Positions 11,701 to 25,632 of a DNA stretch of 64,000 nucleotides are shown here, one piece after another. The stretch spans positions 424,001 to 488,000 of the forward strand of contig JABMCL010003179.1 in NCBI GenBank assembly GCA_018857735.1, written 5' to 3'. The first letter of the stretch is position 1, and every line of letters begins with the position of its first letter. The position numbers and the translations under genes were made by a program. The notes under the pieces were generated by a model. It searched no databases and had not been told where the DNA came from. It was given only the letters and a program-made list of their open reading frames with translations. The stretch comes from Alviniconcha marisindica. Lineage: Eukaryota; Mollusca; Gastropoda; Provannidae.

Positions 11701-14700
11701 GACATGAAAAGTAGTCAAACAAAGTATTAACATAATCAGCATATGTTGTTAAATATGACTTAGTGCCAAAAGGTGTGGATGAAAACAGGACAAAGGGGGT
11801 AGAAAATAAAGTTGATGATACATTGAAACTAGTTGTTTTTTAGAATGTCCACAATGCTAGGAAAGATTTCTTAAAAGCAAAAGATAAAAACCTGAGCACT
11901 TTTGGAGATATTTGCTGACAAAACATTTACCCCCACTTGTTTCCTCAACTAATCCATACCATCAATGACAACCACTCCAACGACAGGTACCAAAACATAA
12001 AACTGAGACTTACAGGCAATCATTTTTCCCATCGACAACTACACTGTGGAATAATTTACCCGAAAACATCCAGTGAACAAAATCAGTTTGTCAAGTTAAA
12101 CACTTTCTCTCCAGAAATGACACAAATCCTCTGCCTTTCTTTTACAACGGTAATTGAAAAGCACAGATAATACATTGCAAACTCCGTCTTGGCATGAGCG
12201 ACTTAAATAAGGACCTGTTAAACAGACTCTTAACAACAAATAGCTCTTGTGACTGTGGAGAAAGAAAAGAAACATCTGAACACTACATTCTACACTGCCC
12301 ATGTTTTACACAGGTACATCGAAAGACCATATTCAAATTCGCTGTAAATCTGCCGAATATTACTACCCTCCAACAAGGGAATCCAAACATATCAAACAAT
12401 ATGAACTCATCAATATTTAAAGCTGCCCAAGACTTCATTGCCCAGTCCGGTCGTTTTGCAAGGGAATGACAAACTTGACTAAACAGTTACTGGCGTAAGA
12501 GCATTATCTCTCTCTCTCTCTCTTGATTTTTGACGGATTTTTGTTTTTGTTTTCATGTTGTTTAACATAAACATACCCATTGTTGCAAAATGAATTTAGT
12601 AAATTATGCTTGTGAGCATTTATCTTGTTTAATGCACATACAATGATTTTGATTGTCCATGTTTTCATGAATGTAAATAAACTGCTTAAACCAAAAGATT
12701 TAAAATAAACATACACATCACATTATAATGGTACATCTAATGATCTATTCTGGGGGGGGGGGGGGGGGGGGGTTTTTAACGCATTTTGTTTGGCACCTCA
12801 TTTTCACATAGCAAGTCTCTGTGCAAAACAGCAGAAAGCTCAGTGCTCAGAAAAAAGAATTGCCACCACCAGCAACTTCTCCATTGTGGGTGCTTTGCTT
12901 GACTGCTTTCTGGTCCTCTTCCTTGTCTGCTTTAGGAGTGGATCCCCTACTGCCAGTCTGTGTCTGTACCTTTGATGTGATAATATTTCAACCAAAAATA
13001 CCCTTAGAGCAATCAAATTCCTTTCTGACTAATTTTAAGCTTAGCATACGCTATATAACTCCCCTAACAAAATATCAAAAGTATAGAAAAATATACTGGG
13101 GGAAAATGAACTTTTACGTCATGCAACATTACTGGTGTACGTGAAAACTGGAAAAACGCATCAGCTGGCAGGGTTTTTTGTAAGCTGCACAGAGAAACAA
13201 TTCACTAAAACACAGTAAAAGGGTCTTATGCAGTATTCTCTTGTAAAGCTGAATACACTGGGGGCAGTTCCTTTCTGATCTGCATGTTAAACAGTGAAAA
13301 AGCCGTTAGCCGTATAATGAAAGAACGACTTCACTGAAAAACGTTTCTCACACAGTGGATTAATACCTACGACCAAAACAAGTAAAAAGGTGCTATGTCT
13401 GTGTTGTTCCTATTCATATGTGTAGTATGTTTACACTGGGGGAGAAAAACTTGAGCAAAACTAAACAGTAATTTACTGCTGATCTGACGTCATCACAAAG
13501 CATACAAGAATAATACACTGATGGTCCCTACATGTCGCGTTCCCAGCCATGGCCTTTACATTGAAAGGCTTCTGTTGTTGGCCACCACACGGGGTTTGAA
13601 TGGAATAACTACAATCGGTTGACCAATAAAGAAACATATGCACTTTAAAAAGACACAGGTTGCATTCTCCAATTCAAGTCACTGTTTTCAGTTTTTGTTA
13701 TATATATATTATATGTTCACAGCATCATCTGAGTCCATCTTGATGAGGGAGTTCATGCAACTTTCTCCTCTGCATTATCCACATCCCACTGTGCATATAA
13801 AGCCCTGTTTTCTACACACACACTTGGCACAGTGGTAGTCTGTTTAGCACCATATGAAGCAGGTCCACTGCTGTACTGCAGCTATGTTTGCAAAGAGTGA
13901 CATTTTGCTGCAGATGAGGTTGGGGGCAACTTGCAGGGTTCCTCTACCAATGTACAGGTGAATACTTTTGGTATTTGTTTGTCAGGTTGAAACGTGTTCA
14001 AGCAGTCATCCATACAACAGTTTTGCCATACAACACAACAAGAACCTCTTCCCCCTTCCTCTGATTTTGTTCCTGCGAGTTTGACTGCATGGTAAACACT
14101 TTCACATGGTTTCATAACTGAGGAGATTCTTTCAGCTTCTGCATTCGCAAGCCTTTTCAGTTTCATACAGAGAAAAGGCTAGTTGTAGATCATAGCCTCC
14201 CACTGCATGACCAAACAGGATGTTCTCGCAGATGCCTCTACTCATATATGCCTGGACTACTTCTACGTCCCATAGTTTGGCTGCAGACTTTGTACTTGCC
14301 GAGAACAAAACTTTGCAGTGCTCAAGTTGAACATGAAATAATAGAAATAATAGAAGCAGCAGTATGTCTGTGTCTTCTCCAACAAGAGTGGTGGCTGTTT
14401 CTTTCTAGTTTAAGGGTTGTACCAACAATAAGACAATCAGCATCATCAGCAGCATGGAGTGTTTCAAAAGATTTTGCCTTCAAGACATTGCTCAGTTTGT
14501 TGATGCACTGTTTGTTGATTGATTCACCGGGACTTCTTTTCTTTTTTTCTCCCATTTTCTTTTCTTTTCTTCTTTCTTTCTTTTTTGATCAACAGCAAGC
14601 AGCATGTCACCTTCAAATATTACGTCACACCCAATTTTGTGCCCTTTTTTGTTTGTTTTGATGTTATTTTTCTCCATATATTTGACATATTTGGTTGAAG

Positions 14701-17700
14701 GGCCCTAGGTGTATTTGACAAAGACGATTGTTGCTTTCCATACCTTCTTATAACAAAGTCTACATACATCTGCACCAGCTGGTCATTGGCCCAAGATTTT
14801 CGCAACACCAGACAATGCAAGAAAGGACCACTGTCAGTGACAAAATGGACTTGTTGTGGCAACTGCATATCAAGATGTTTGGACAGTGACTATATCCTTT
14901 CAGGAAATAGTTCGTTAATTCATTCTTCATGTACAGCACATTGTATAGGATTTTTTTTTAAAGTGCATGGTCCCTCTTTCTCTGAATTCAACAGTTGCCT
15001 TTCCACCAGTTTTGTCAAATCAACTATGGTCACCTGTTCATTTTTCCGTACTCTCGAGGTATTGGATTACATGCTAAAACGCAGCCAAACATCTTTTATT
15101 TTCGGGTCTTAATCCGATGCATTGTTTCTTTGATGGTGAACAGTTTGGGTATCTGGGAGTCTTCATGGAAATTAGAGTAGCACACATTGTGATAGCATTA
15201 TGTGCAAAACAGTCTTCAATACGTTCTAGTTTTGCCTTTGTATCTCTAGATCAAGTGACGTTTTGCTTAGAGCAGTACGTGTTCCAGAAATGGCCTCTGA
15301 ATTTTGTGCTTATCAGCATCAATCTTCCATACTATCTCTTCTTGGCACCCTTCTTCACAATCTCCTGATGGCCACAAAACAAACATCTTTCCGTACTCTC
15401 GAGGTATTGGATTAAATGCTAAAACGCAGCCAAACATCTTTTATTTTCGGGTCTTAATCCGATGCATTGTTTCTTTGATGGTGAAAAGTTTGGGTATCTG
15501 GGAGTCTTCATGGAAATTAGAGTAGCACACATTGTGATAGCATTATGTGCAAAACAGTCTTCAATACATTCTAGTTTTGCCTTTGTATCTCTAGATCAAG
15601 TGACGTTTTGCTTAGAGCAGTACGTGTTCCAGAAATGGCCTCTGAATTTTGTGCTTATCAGCATCAATCTTCCATACTATCTCTTCTTGGCACCCTTCTT
15701 CACAATCCCCTGATGGCCACAAAACAAACATCTTTGCAAGCTGTCAACAGAAGAACATGTGGTCACAATCGTCTCTTCTTTGATGGTGGCATAATGATAA
15801 TTTTCATTAATTTAATGACACTTGCTGGTGTAGACATGTCGATAGTGAGCATGGACATAATCTCCCATTTTGGCTTGTAAGTCTTCCCCTCACTGGACAC
15901 TAGCATAGTTAATTCATCTACTCCCCCTCTCTCCAAGAGTGATTTTGTTACTCTCGTCATGGAAGTCCGTTTTGCAGATTTTGCAGGTCTCTTCAGTGTC
16001 CTGGAAGGGAACAAAAACCTTTATTGATTTAACTATTATTTGTTTAGTGAAAAAGACATACATACATTTTCACCATAACACACAAACACACATACATATG
16101 CACAAGATATAACATTCATATCTGAGTTTTTTCATTCACTTTATTGATTATGTTTGTTACTGTTTGAGATTCTGTCAGTTTTAAATTAATGACATGGAAA
16201 TGTTCTGTTACGTTCATTACTGACTTGGTTGTGTTTGCCATTGATGGCTTTGTGTGTTGAATTGTGAACTAGCTTCTTACTTGTGACTGTGTTTTGACCT
16301 GGTATCAAATAATGTTAAATGTGCAATTTGTCCTGAGGTGATTGTATGATCACTGACCCCCCCCCCAAAAAAAAAAGCTGGTGAGTTTATTTACATAGAT
16401 ATGTTATAGCCAAAATGGGTTACCACACATTGGTAAGCATTAAGAATAACACTCAGGGAAACACGAATGGTTTTCTCCAGTGTCTTTCTGCTTTGGCATC
16501 AGTGCAATACGTATAAATAAATATAAGCAATACGTGAGTTTAATGACTTAGAATTATTGAGATATGTTCTTCGTTGTGCGTTCGAACAACAGCTTTAATT
16601 TCCCACAGTGATGAATAAAGTATATTGTTATTGTTAATAAAGAAGAAGTATTTCTGGGTTCCCATTCATGCAAACCATCGGCTTTACTGGCCAGTGTTGT
16701 TTGTTAAAATGTGTCTTTCTGTCTAGTCAGTAACCTCAGTATTCTTTTTGCACAAGGGAGCTCAGTTGACCTTTGCCCGCAGATGACACAGCTACTCCTG
16801 ATTTTCACACAAGCACTATGCTCTTCTGTCGTATGGGTGCTGCCAATCAATCTTGCACTGAACAACAGAATTTTGACAGGCTCAGGCTAAACTGCCGTTG
16901 TTAATAATGGACTCTCCTCCACCACTCTTTCTTCATTGTGAAACATCTTGGATCACCTAAGTTGTCTCCCTTGATGAGTGACTGGCAACAATGAGCCAGA
17001 AAACACAATAAAATAAGAATATGTTGCATTGGTCAGTTAAGCCAATTAGCTGCATCAGTAAGAGCCCAGTAACAACTCTGATGTATCGACCAGTGTTGCA
17101 AAGGTGCCAAAGTCGCAAAACACTGGCAAAAACCAAGCCACACCACCTGATCACTTTAGTTATGCTGGAATGAAACCGTTGCCTAAGGAATCTTGAATGA
17201 TGTTAATTCACTTTTTTGAGCCGTGCGGAAAGCAGTTGAAACGCTGATGTTCAAACAAACAACAGCTTGCATTTTATAGTGTTTCTGCAGATGAACGAGC
17301 ATTATTTTCAACAAACTAACCTCACAAGCAGATGAACTTTTGAATAATGCTGCGAGAACCTCTGCTGATCAAGTGACCTTGTTTTTGGCGCTGAGTTTTG
17401 CTCTGTTTTTCTTGTCTGTATGTATTAATTACTGCTTATGCTGGCTCAGATGTTGTTGTTTTTTAGTTATGATTACATTACAAACTTACCTCCAAATAGT
17501 CATCCGATGAAGATTGGCATAGAATCTCCTCTGCATGAAGGTCAGCCATCGTATTGTGAACAAACAGCGCATCCAGTATGGCTCGCCAGTTTGGTCATAC
17601 ACTCTCTACTTAAAAAATAATAAAATTTAAAATTTGAATTTCTCGAACTCCCCCCTGTATCTTTTTCTATATTATACATATGTCACTCCGCATTCATCGA

Positions 17701-20700
17701 TCTTTCAAAATTTGTCAGAATGTAGCAGAAAGGAATTTGTTTTATCTTAAATGTTGTTATTATTTGACCACTTCTGCTGTTGTCTGCATTTGTTGAGAGT
17801 TTCTTCATAGTCATGATACCTCTTCTTGGCCCTGGAGATACCCTGGTCATGGTGATGATGAAGTGTTATGAACCTGTAATTAGAAAACCAGTAATCAAAA
17901 ACTGTCACCATAGCCTACTGATGATACCCTGGTCGTGGTGATGATGAAGTGTTATGAACCTGTAATTAGAAAACCAGTAATCAAAAACTGTCACCATAGC
18001 CTACTGATCATAGGCTCAGTACAAACATGTCTGTGTGAAATCTACTCACCCTGACCTCTAACTCTAACTGGGATTAATAAAGTATATTGTTATTGTTGTT
18101 AACACATAATTATCAAGCGCTCAGTTCTCAGAACTATTACTAGCAAGTAACATCAGCTGGGCTTCATCAAACTTTGATGTCAGTCACAACAGGTGTGTCG
18201 CAAACATGATGATTGACATAATTTTTCAAGAACTCTGTTGTGATCATGAGCTCTCAATCAGTTGAAAAAATATTCTTGTGATCATTGCTAAATTTGTAAA
18301 TAGTCTACAAAAAACATCTAACAAAACAACTGACTTGTTTCTGGTAAAATTGAGGGCACAACCTGAATAGTAGTTGCACACCAGATTTACAAAATATTGC
18401 CTTGTAATCAGACTTCATGCTGTACTCATCAAAGTATTAAAAAGTTTTCAAATCTTTCAGCACCTCATTTACCCATGGCAAGTCTGTGCAAAACATCAGA
18501 AAGCTCAAAGATTGGAAAAAACAACTGCCACCACCACCAGCTCTTCTGGTTTGGGTGCTTTGCAGTGCTGTCTTGACTGCTCTCTGGCCCTCTTCCTTGT
18601 CTGCTCTAGGAGTGGATCCTCTACTGCCAGTCTGTGTCTGTAACTTCTGCTGTTGTCTACATTTGTTGAAGGTTTCATCTTAATCATGGACTTCTTCTTG
18701 GATTCTTCCTGGTCATGATGACGATGAAATGCTATGAACCTGAAATAAAAAATAAAAAAAGTAATCAAAAATTGCTATGATCATGTGATAGGCTCAGTAC
18801 AAACATGTCATTCTCAACCCACTCACCCTGACTTCTAAGTCTCACACATAATTATGAAGTACTCAGTTCTCAGAGCTATTACTTGCAAAGAACATCAGCT
18901 GGGCTTCATCAAACTTTGATGTCAGTCACAACAACAGCTGTGTTGCAGACATAACAATAACAACAATAAAAATATACTTCATTCATTCCATTGGAAAATT
19001 AAAGCTATTGTTTGATCTTATACATTAACGCACAATGAAGAATTGAACTGCACATAATAATTCAGATTCATGAAACACACATATGTACACACTCTTAGAC
19101 ATACACCCCCTGTCTCTCAGTCTGCATAAGCGGCATATGCTAAAGGACTGATCTAATGCTATAATACCTAGCAAACCCAAAATTACTTGAAATAATGTTT
19201 TCTCTGACAAACCAAAACATAAATATTCTCAGTCTCAGATTAAATCAAATCATTAGGTACACACATCCCCCACAAAATATTCTCATGATCATCACTAAAT
19301 TTGTAAATAGTCTACAAAAAACATGTAACAAAACAACTGACGTGTTTCTGGTAAAATTGAGTGCACAACCTGAATAATAGTTACAAAATATTGCCTCATA
19401 AATCAAACTCTTCACACTGTACAAAGATCGCTCAGAACATTGATGTCTATTTTTGGTGGTCAAATTTGAGCATTTTTGTTCTCAGCATGTTATGACTATA
19501 TATGGGTCATTCTCCTGAAAACTGGACCAAAGAGGGTGCCTTTTCCCGATGAAATAAAAATTAAACTAAAACATTAAACTTTTTAAACTACCGCTATATT
19601 TCTGATGTAATGTGTTTGGAGAAATAAGGGAAATGCCACAATATGTAAATGATCATTACTTCTTGTGCTGTGAGCCTTTTTTGGTAAAAATCGCGACATT
19701 TCATGGCCGCCATTTGTGACATGGCTTTGGGAAGGTTAGCTGATCGCAGCTATTTCCTTGGAATCGTTCATGATTGAAGAAAGACAGGTTTCATGAGAAA
19801 GAAGGAGGCCAGTTCTTACATACAAATGGTATTTATTGTGTGTTGCTTGCTATTAACAGCTCCAAACAAAGGAAAGATAATCAGTGTCTCGCACGTTACC
19901 GACGGTGTCTTCTGAGTGTGTATCACAATATTGTGACTTGTTCACGATGGAAACTAAAAAACTGTCTTTTTTCATCAGCTTAGTAGATAACCACATTTCT
20001 CCTTATTTTTAATGCTTGTTTGATGACAAAAGAGTTGATACGAAACAAATTACAGTCATTTCTTCAGGGGTGGTTGACGTGGTGTCTTACAATGGTGTAA
20101 CGTGCGAGCACACAAAATAATTATTTCTGCTTGTACCATTGACTTTCGACCTACCCTAACGTACCAGTCCACATCAGCTGACTTGCGTCCGCAACATTTG
20201 AGCTCTTTTTGCGCTGTGTGTGGTGTATTATTTTACTAGAAAAGGGAAAGCACTGTGATGTCTTCAGGGGTGAGGGATGTAACGCTCATGACACATATTT
20301 GTTCCCACTCGGCTGAGTGTTTGTTTGCAATCTTTTGTAACCAAACTTAGTATTGTGGTGCACCACCATGAGCTTGATTGTCATGCGAAAAAATGGGATT
20401 CTATCTCCAAGGTCAAGGTCACAGTGTGGGCTTATATAATCAAAATATGACAGTTTCTACTATATCTTTTATTAGTTATAAACCAGTGAATCTTTTGCAA
20501 CCAAACTCAATTTGGGTGTAGATCATCATAAGCAAAGAAGTGTCCAGTGAAAATGTTGGATTGCTGTGTTCAAGGTCAATGTCACAGCCAAGGTTAAAAG
20601 TTTCAGTTAATGTTAGTTTGGATGATATCTTATGCATCGCTGAAGCATTTGTAACCAAACCCAGTATGGTGAGACATCATTATAAGCCAGAGCGTCATAT

Positions 20701-23700
20701 ATGTAAAATGGGTTTCTGTCTTCAAGGTCGAGGTCACAGTAACTGAATTTCGGTTCATACAATCAAATATGACTATTTCTGTTATATGTTCTGAACTGCT
20801 GATTTTTGGGGGCAACCAACTTAGTTTGACAGTGCATGTTCATAAGCTGGAGTGTCTTGTGAAAAGGTTGCTTTGCTGTATTCAAGGTCAAGGTCACAGT
20901 GAAGGTTCTGAACTTCAGTGAATGTTTGCCCGGACAATATCTCTGATCAGTCAAACTTAGTATGGTGATGCATCATCATCAGCCAGAGTATCATTCAGAA
21001 ATGTTTTGCGATGTTCAAGGTCAAAGCCACAATCGTTTCTACTAGATCTTCAGAAATACTGAAACTTTTGCAATCCAAATTAGTTTGATGGTACATAACC
21101 ACAAGACAGGGTAAGACACCGTGAAAAGATTTTCTTGCTTTTACACAGGGTGTGAGACAGAATATGGCTTGGGGGACTGTGGACTAGATTGCTGCCACTC
21201 TTGGCTATCCCGATATTTAAAGCAGTTCCAATCAAGAAAACGTGGAAAGAACATTGCTTTTGTAATGAATATACTTGTTTATTAAGTTTTTTGGTGAATG
21301 GTTCAAGTGTGTTATTCTTATATCCTTTTGTACTTGTGATGATGTCCACATAACATAATTAAGTGTGATTGGTTATTAACTTTAGAAAGCAAGAAACAAA
21401 TATCCCTCTGACATGTATATTTATATATACAGTTCAGACCAAGACCACCATATTACTTTGGGGGGAAAAAGAAGAAGAAAAAAAGAAAAAAACTAAGGAA
21501 AAGAAATGTGTAATCTATTTCGTGCATGTCTGTACTTCGAAGCAGACATTTTAAACCAAAATCGTTAAAGAGGCAGGATAAAAAATGAAAAATAAATTAA
21601 TGTCAGAAGTGACAGATATTCCTTTATTAGTTAGGAGATATTGTATAATTAAAAAGGCAAGAGTCAAACTGGCCACTGAGCCGACTATTCATGCATTTCT
21701 GGTGTTTTCTGTAACACGTGAGACACTGACCTGTGACGTAACATAATGCACAATTAACCAAGTTCTTGTCACCCTGTCAGTTTATGTCTGATATTTATGT
21801 ACACAAGAGATGTCAAGCTTTCATTTCCAAATAATAGCATTAAAAATTTCACACATTGAATTTTCACCCTCTATGTCACAATTTTGACCAGTTTTCAGGA
21901 GAATGACCCATATATTAAAACCACCTGGTCTGGTTACTCAAATATTATATGTACTAAATATTCATTCATCCATGTATATATTCATTTCGGTACATAATTT
22001 CAAAGATTTGTTTTTCAACATTCTTTTATTTTCAACTACATGAACACCTTTTGGCACAAAGTCAGCAGGGAGTCCCAGGGACCTTGAAATGCTTGCTGAT
22101 GGGAGCCCTGGAAGATCTGAACCCTTCCACCTCTACTGCTTGATGCTAGTTGCTCAGGAAGCACTGGATCTATTTGCTGATTTTCCCCCAAACACTATAG
22201 GAGTGGAGTGTATGCAGGAGAATGGTTAGGCTGTGAGTGTGATTGACTTTGTCAAAGGCCTTGGCAAAGTCCAACATTAGGACACTGGTTTGCTTGCCAT
22301 TCTCCAGGTTGCCTGTGAGTTCCTTAACAATACAGCTTTATTGCCAAGTGTCAATACAGTTGCACTAGGAATGTTTTGTAGTGCCAGGTACACTCAGGTA
22401 CAGTCACACCAATCATAAAACATTAAATTACAACAGCAAATAAACATTTGGGTAAAAAGTCATTCATAAGTAAATACATGAGAAATCCAACTGACGTCAA
22501 GCTGTGCATATCACATAAAAACTGCCTCTTCATGAGGCCACCTCTTAAAAATTACTCTTAATAAAAGCAATTATAAAACCTTTCTATAACAAATTAATTA
22601 ACCCGGCCAGCTTACTCTGCTGCCCACTATCACCCTCTTTTACTCCCATCATGACCCTGACCCCCATCTTCCCCTTTGAAAGCCATGTTGGTTGTTGCAG
22701 AGGATATTGTTGCATTCTAGGTGGTTCATGACTGAGTTGACAATGATGTGTTCCACGATTTTGCTGATCAAATATTTTAGGGATATGGTCCTGTAGTTGG
22801 CTGGATCCTACTGTTCTCCCTTCTTGAACACTGGTGTAATGTAGGCATCCTTCCAGATGGCTGTCAGTGTGGATGATATTTCATCCGTGAGCGCGTTTAC
22901 TAATTTTAGGACACAGGGACAGATTTCATCTGGTCTGCTTGCCTTATGAGGATCCAGGTTTAGCGAGTTTTTTCATGCTGGCTTCATTAATCTGGATGTT
23001 TATGTCGGGGAAATGTAGAATTGCTCATCCCTGCTCATCTTCTGGTAGAACTTGTCTGCTGTGAACTGCCAGCCGTTGCTGACTGGCACTGCTGGTCCAA
23101 TAGATCAGTCTGTGCTATTGGGTCCAATACCAGACTGCAGTTGACTGCATTTACGTCTGCTGGTGCTTTATGTAACTCCAAAGGCATTTGTCAGGGGTTG
23201 TAAATCATGCCCCAAAAATGTTTTTATGCAAAATAAACCCCTCTGACATAATTGTTCAAACCCCATGTCTTTACTAACGCAAAAAAACGCCAATCAGTCT
23301 CTGTCTGTCTGACGTCGGGGTGTAAAGTTGGTTGTTAGAACATATCAGCTTTGGTTGGTGACATCGAACCAGGTCAGTTTCCGTCCACATTACTAGTTTC
23401 CCACCATTCATTTGCATACGGGACCAACCACGTTTTGCCACACAAATAACAATGCCCAAAACTCTGACTTTTTCTTGTTGTAATTGTGATGATAGTTCTA
23501 GCTCTGAGCTAGTTGACAGTAGGCAGCCTACTCAAGAAGGTAAGGAAGCTAGGAATCTGTGAGCACCAACAAAAGTCTGAGATCTAACCAGGCACTGGTG
23601 AGAAATGTTGATTGCAGTGGAGGATCCCTAGCTCGAGGGTACCGAAAGTAGTGCTGTTAAAAAATGTGTTATCCACAGGGCTTGCACAGAATTCTGAAGT

Positions 23701-25561
23701 AGGCACCTGAGGCAGAATTTTAACAAGATGTATGCAGGATTGTTCTTTAAAAAATTGTGTTCGGTCCATTTAGCATCATGTTTGGCTGCACACATTTTTT
23801 TCAAAGCGCTGTGTTTGCTGTATCTGAGTTTGCATACAGTGTCTGCTACCCCTGATTTGTTCTTGGCTGCATATGTGGAGTCTTGTTTTCTGAAGGTGTC
23901 ATTTACATTTATGTACTTCCAGCAGGCTCTGCACAGCTTGCATTGTTTTTCATGTCAGCTTTCCGACTTCAGCTTTCAGTTCCTGTGATCGTGAGTTCTT
24001 CATCTTGTTGTACGTACATCCTGTCTCTTTTCCTAGTGAGTTTGAGCAGGTCTGGTGTGATCCAGGGTTTGTTGGTCTTTGCTCTGTGGAATGCAGCATT
24101 TGATGGTTTCCTGCAGAATTGACTTGAACAGGGTCTTTGTAGTGGTAGTGCCCTTGATTTCCTGCATCTCCATGTTCAGTCCATTCATAGTCTTTGTGTC
24201 ATTCCATTCAGCTTTGGTGTACAGTGGAATCTGGCATTTGTTTTGTTTTCTCTTGTGTGCATTGGTGATAAATTAACACTATGGGATGTCATGATCTGAC
24301 AAGCCCAATATGACTTCTACATGGGGTACAAGCTGTGGGCAGTTGGTTAGGATCAGTCCAGCATGTTCCTGGTTGGCTCCAGGACAAGCTGTTCCAGACC
24401 ATGGTCTCGGATCATGCTAAGGAAGGTGTTGTGAAGGCATTGTTAGAAAGCTTTCAGCTTCAGAATTATCTTCCTCCAGTGCCAACCTTGAAAGTTGACA
24501 ATGAAAGTTGAACCACCTTTGTCACACCAGTTTGAAAAACGTCAAACACAACCACTATATTAGGATTGCCACAAATGGCACAGTACTATGGCAGGTTAAG
24601 TTGGCTGTCTCCCAGCTGTTCATATGTCTTGATGTGAATACTCAGGCATTATGCGTGGAACCATTGGCCACATGTTTCACATGCCACCCCTCTACCACCC
24701 TGGCTCATGTCGGCCTCACAAGTGCCACACTGATACAAGGTGTTGCATGAGAACCAGCTAAAGATTTGGCAGAGGGTCCTTTGTCTGTTGGAGGTTGTTG
24801 TGTAAGGATGGATGAAAAGCAGAAGCAGGAGAAAATACCTGTCAAAGGTGTTGCCTAAAGCACTGGAAGTGTTCAAACAAATCACAACATGTGAGTGCAG
24901 CTTGAATCAGAATTTTAGTGACTAAATTGAATGGGGTAAACTAAATCAAACAGACTGAAAACCAAAACATAAACTTCCTTTAGAGGAAACAAAAGAAACT
25001 GGATGTCTAGGACTGAATAGTTGACAAAACAACACAAAATAGCTCAAAATCAAGCGGAGAAAATAATAATTCAGTTCAATTCAATTCAATTCAAAAACTT
25101 TAATCATCCCACAAGGGGCAATTTTGTTGTGGTCATCATGTAAACATCACTCGGCCCACACATGTGCAGATCCCCCTAGTCTTTTACTGTTCTACTTCTG
25201 TTGGGCACATCTAAAATGAATTCTGAATGTTGAATGCATTCATTTCTAGCTCAACGTAATATACTTATGGTACACATTACATACAATGATTAGTCATCTG
25301 GTAGTCACACAATAAAACTCGGACATTGATGGCCTGCCACTAGCACCAGCTATGTTGTCTTGATAGCCGCAGCAGTACCTGTTTTGTGAGAATAGCCTTG
25401 TGCCAAATAAGGCCCCAGTGGAACTCTTCATTGCGAGAGAGCACAAATTTTCATGTTGGCACTGGCAACTTTTTTCCACTCTGGGTGGTGTGCCCTTGAT
25501 ACTGAAAGTGGTCAACATGCTGACAAATTTTTACATGATGTATGCACAGAACTTCAGGTCT

Positions 25562-25632
<71 letters not shown>

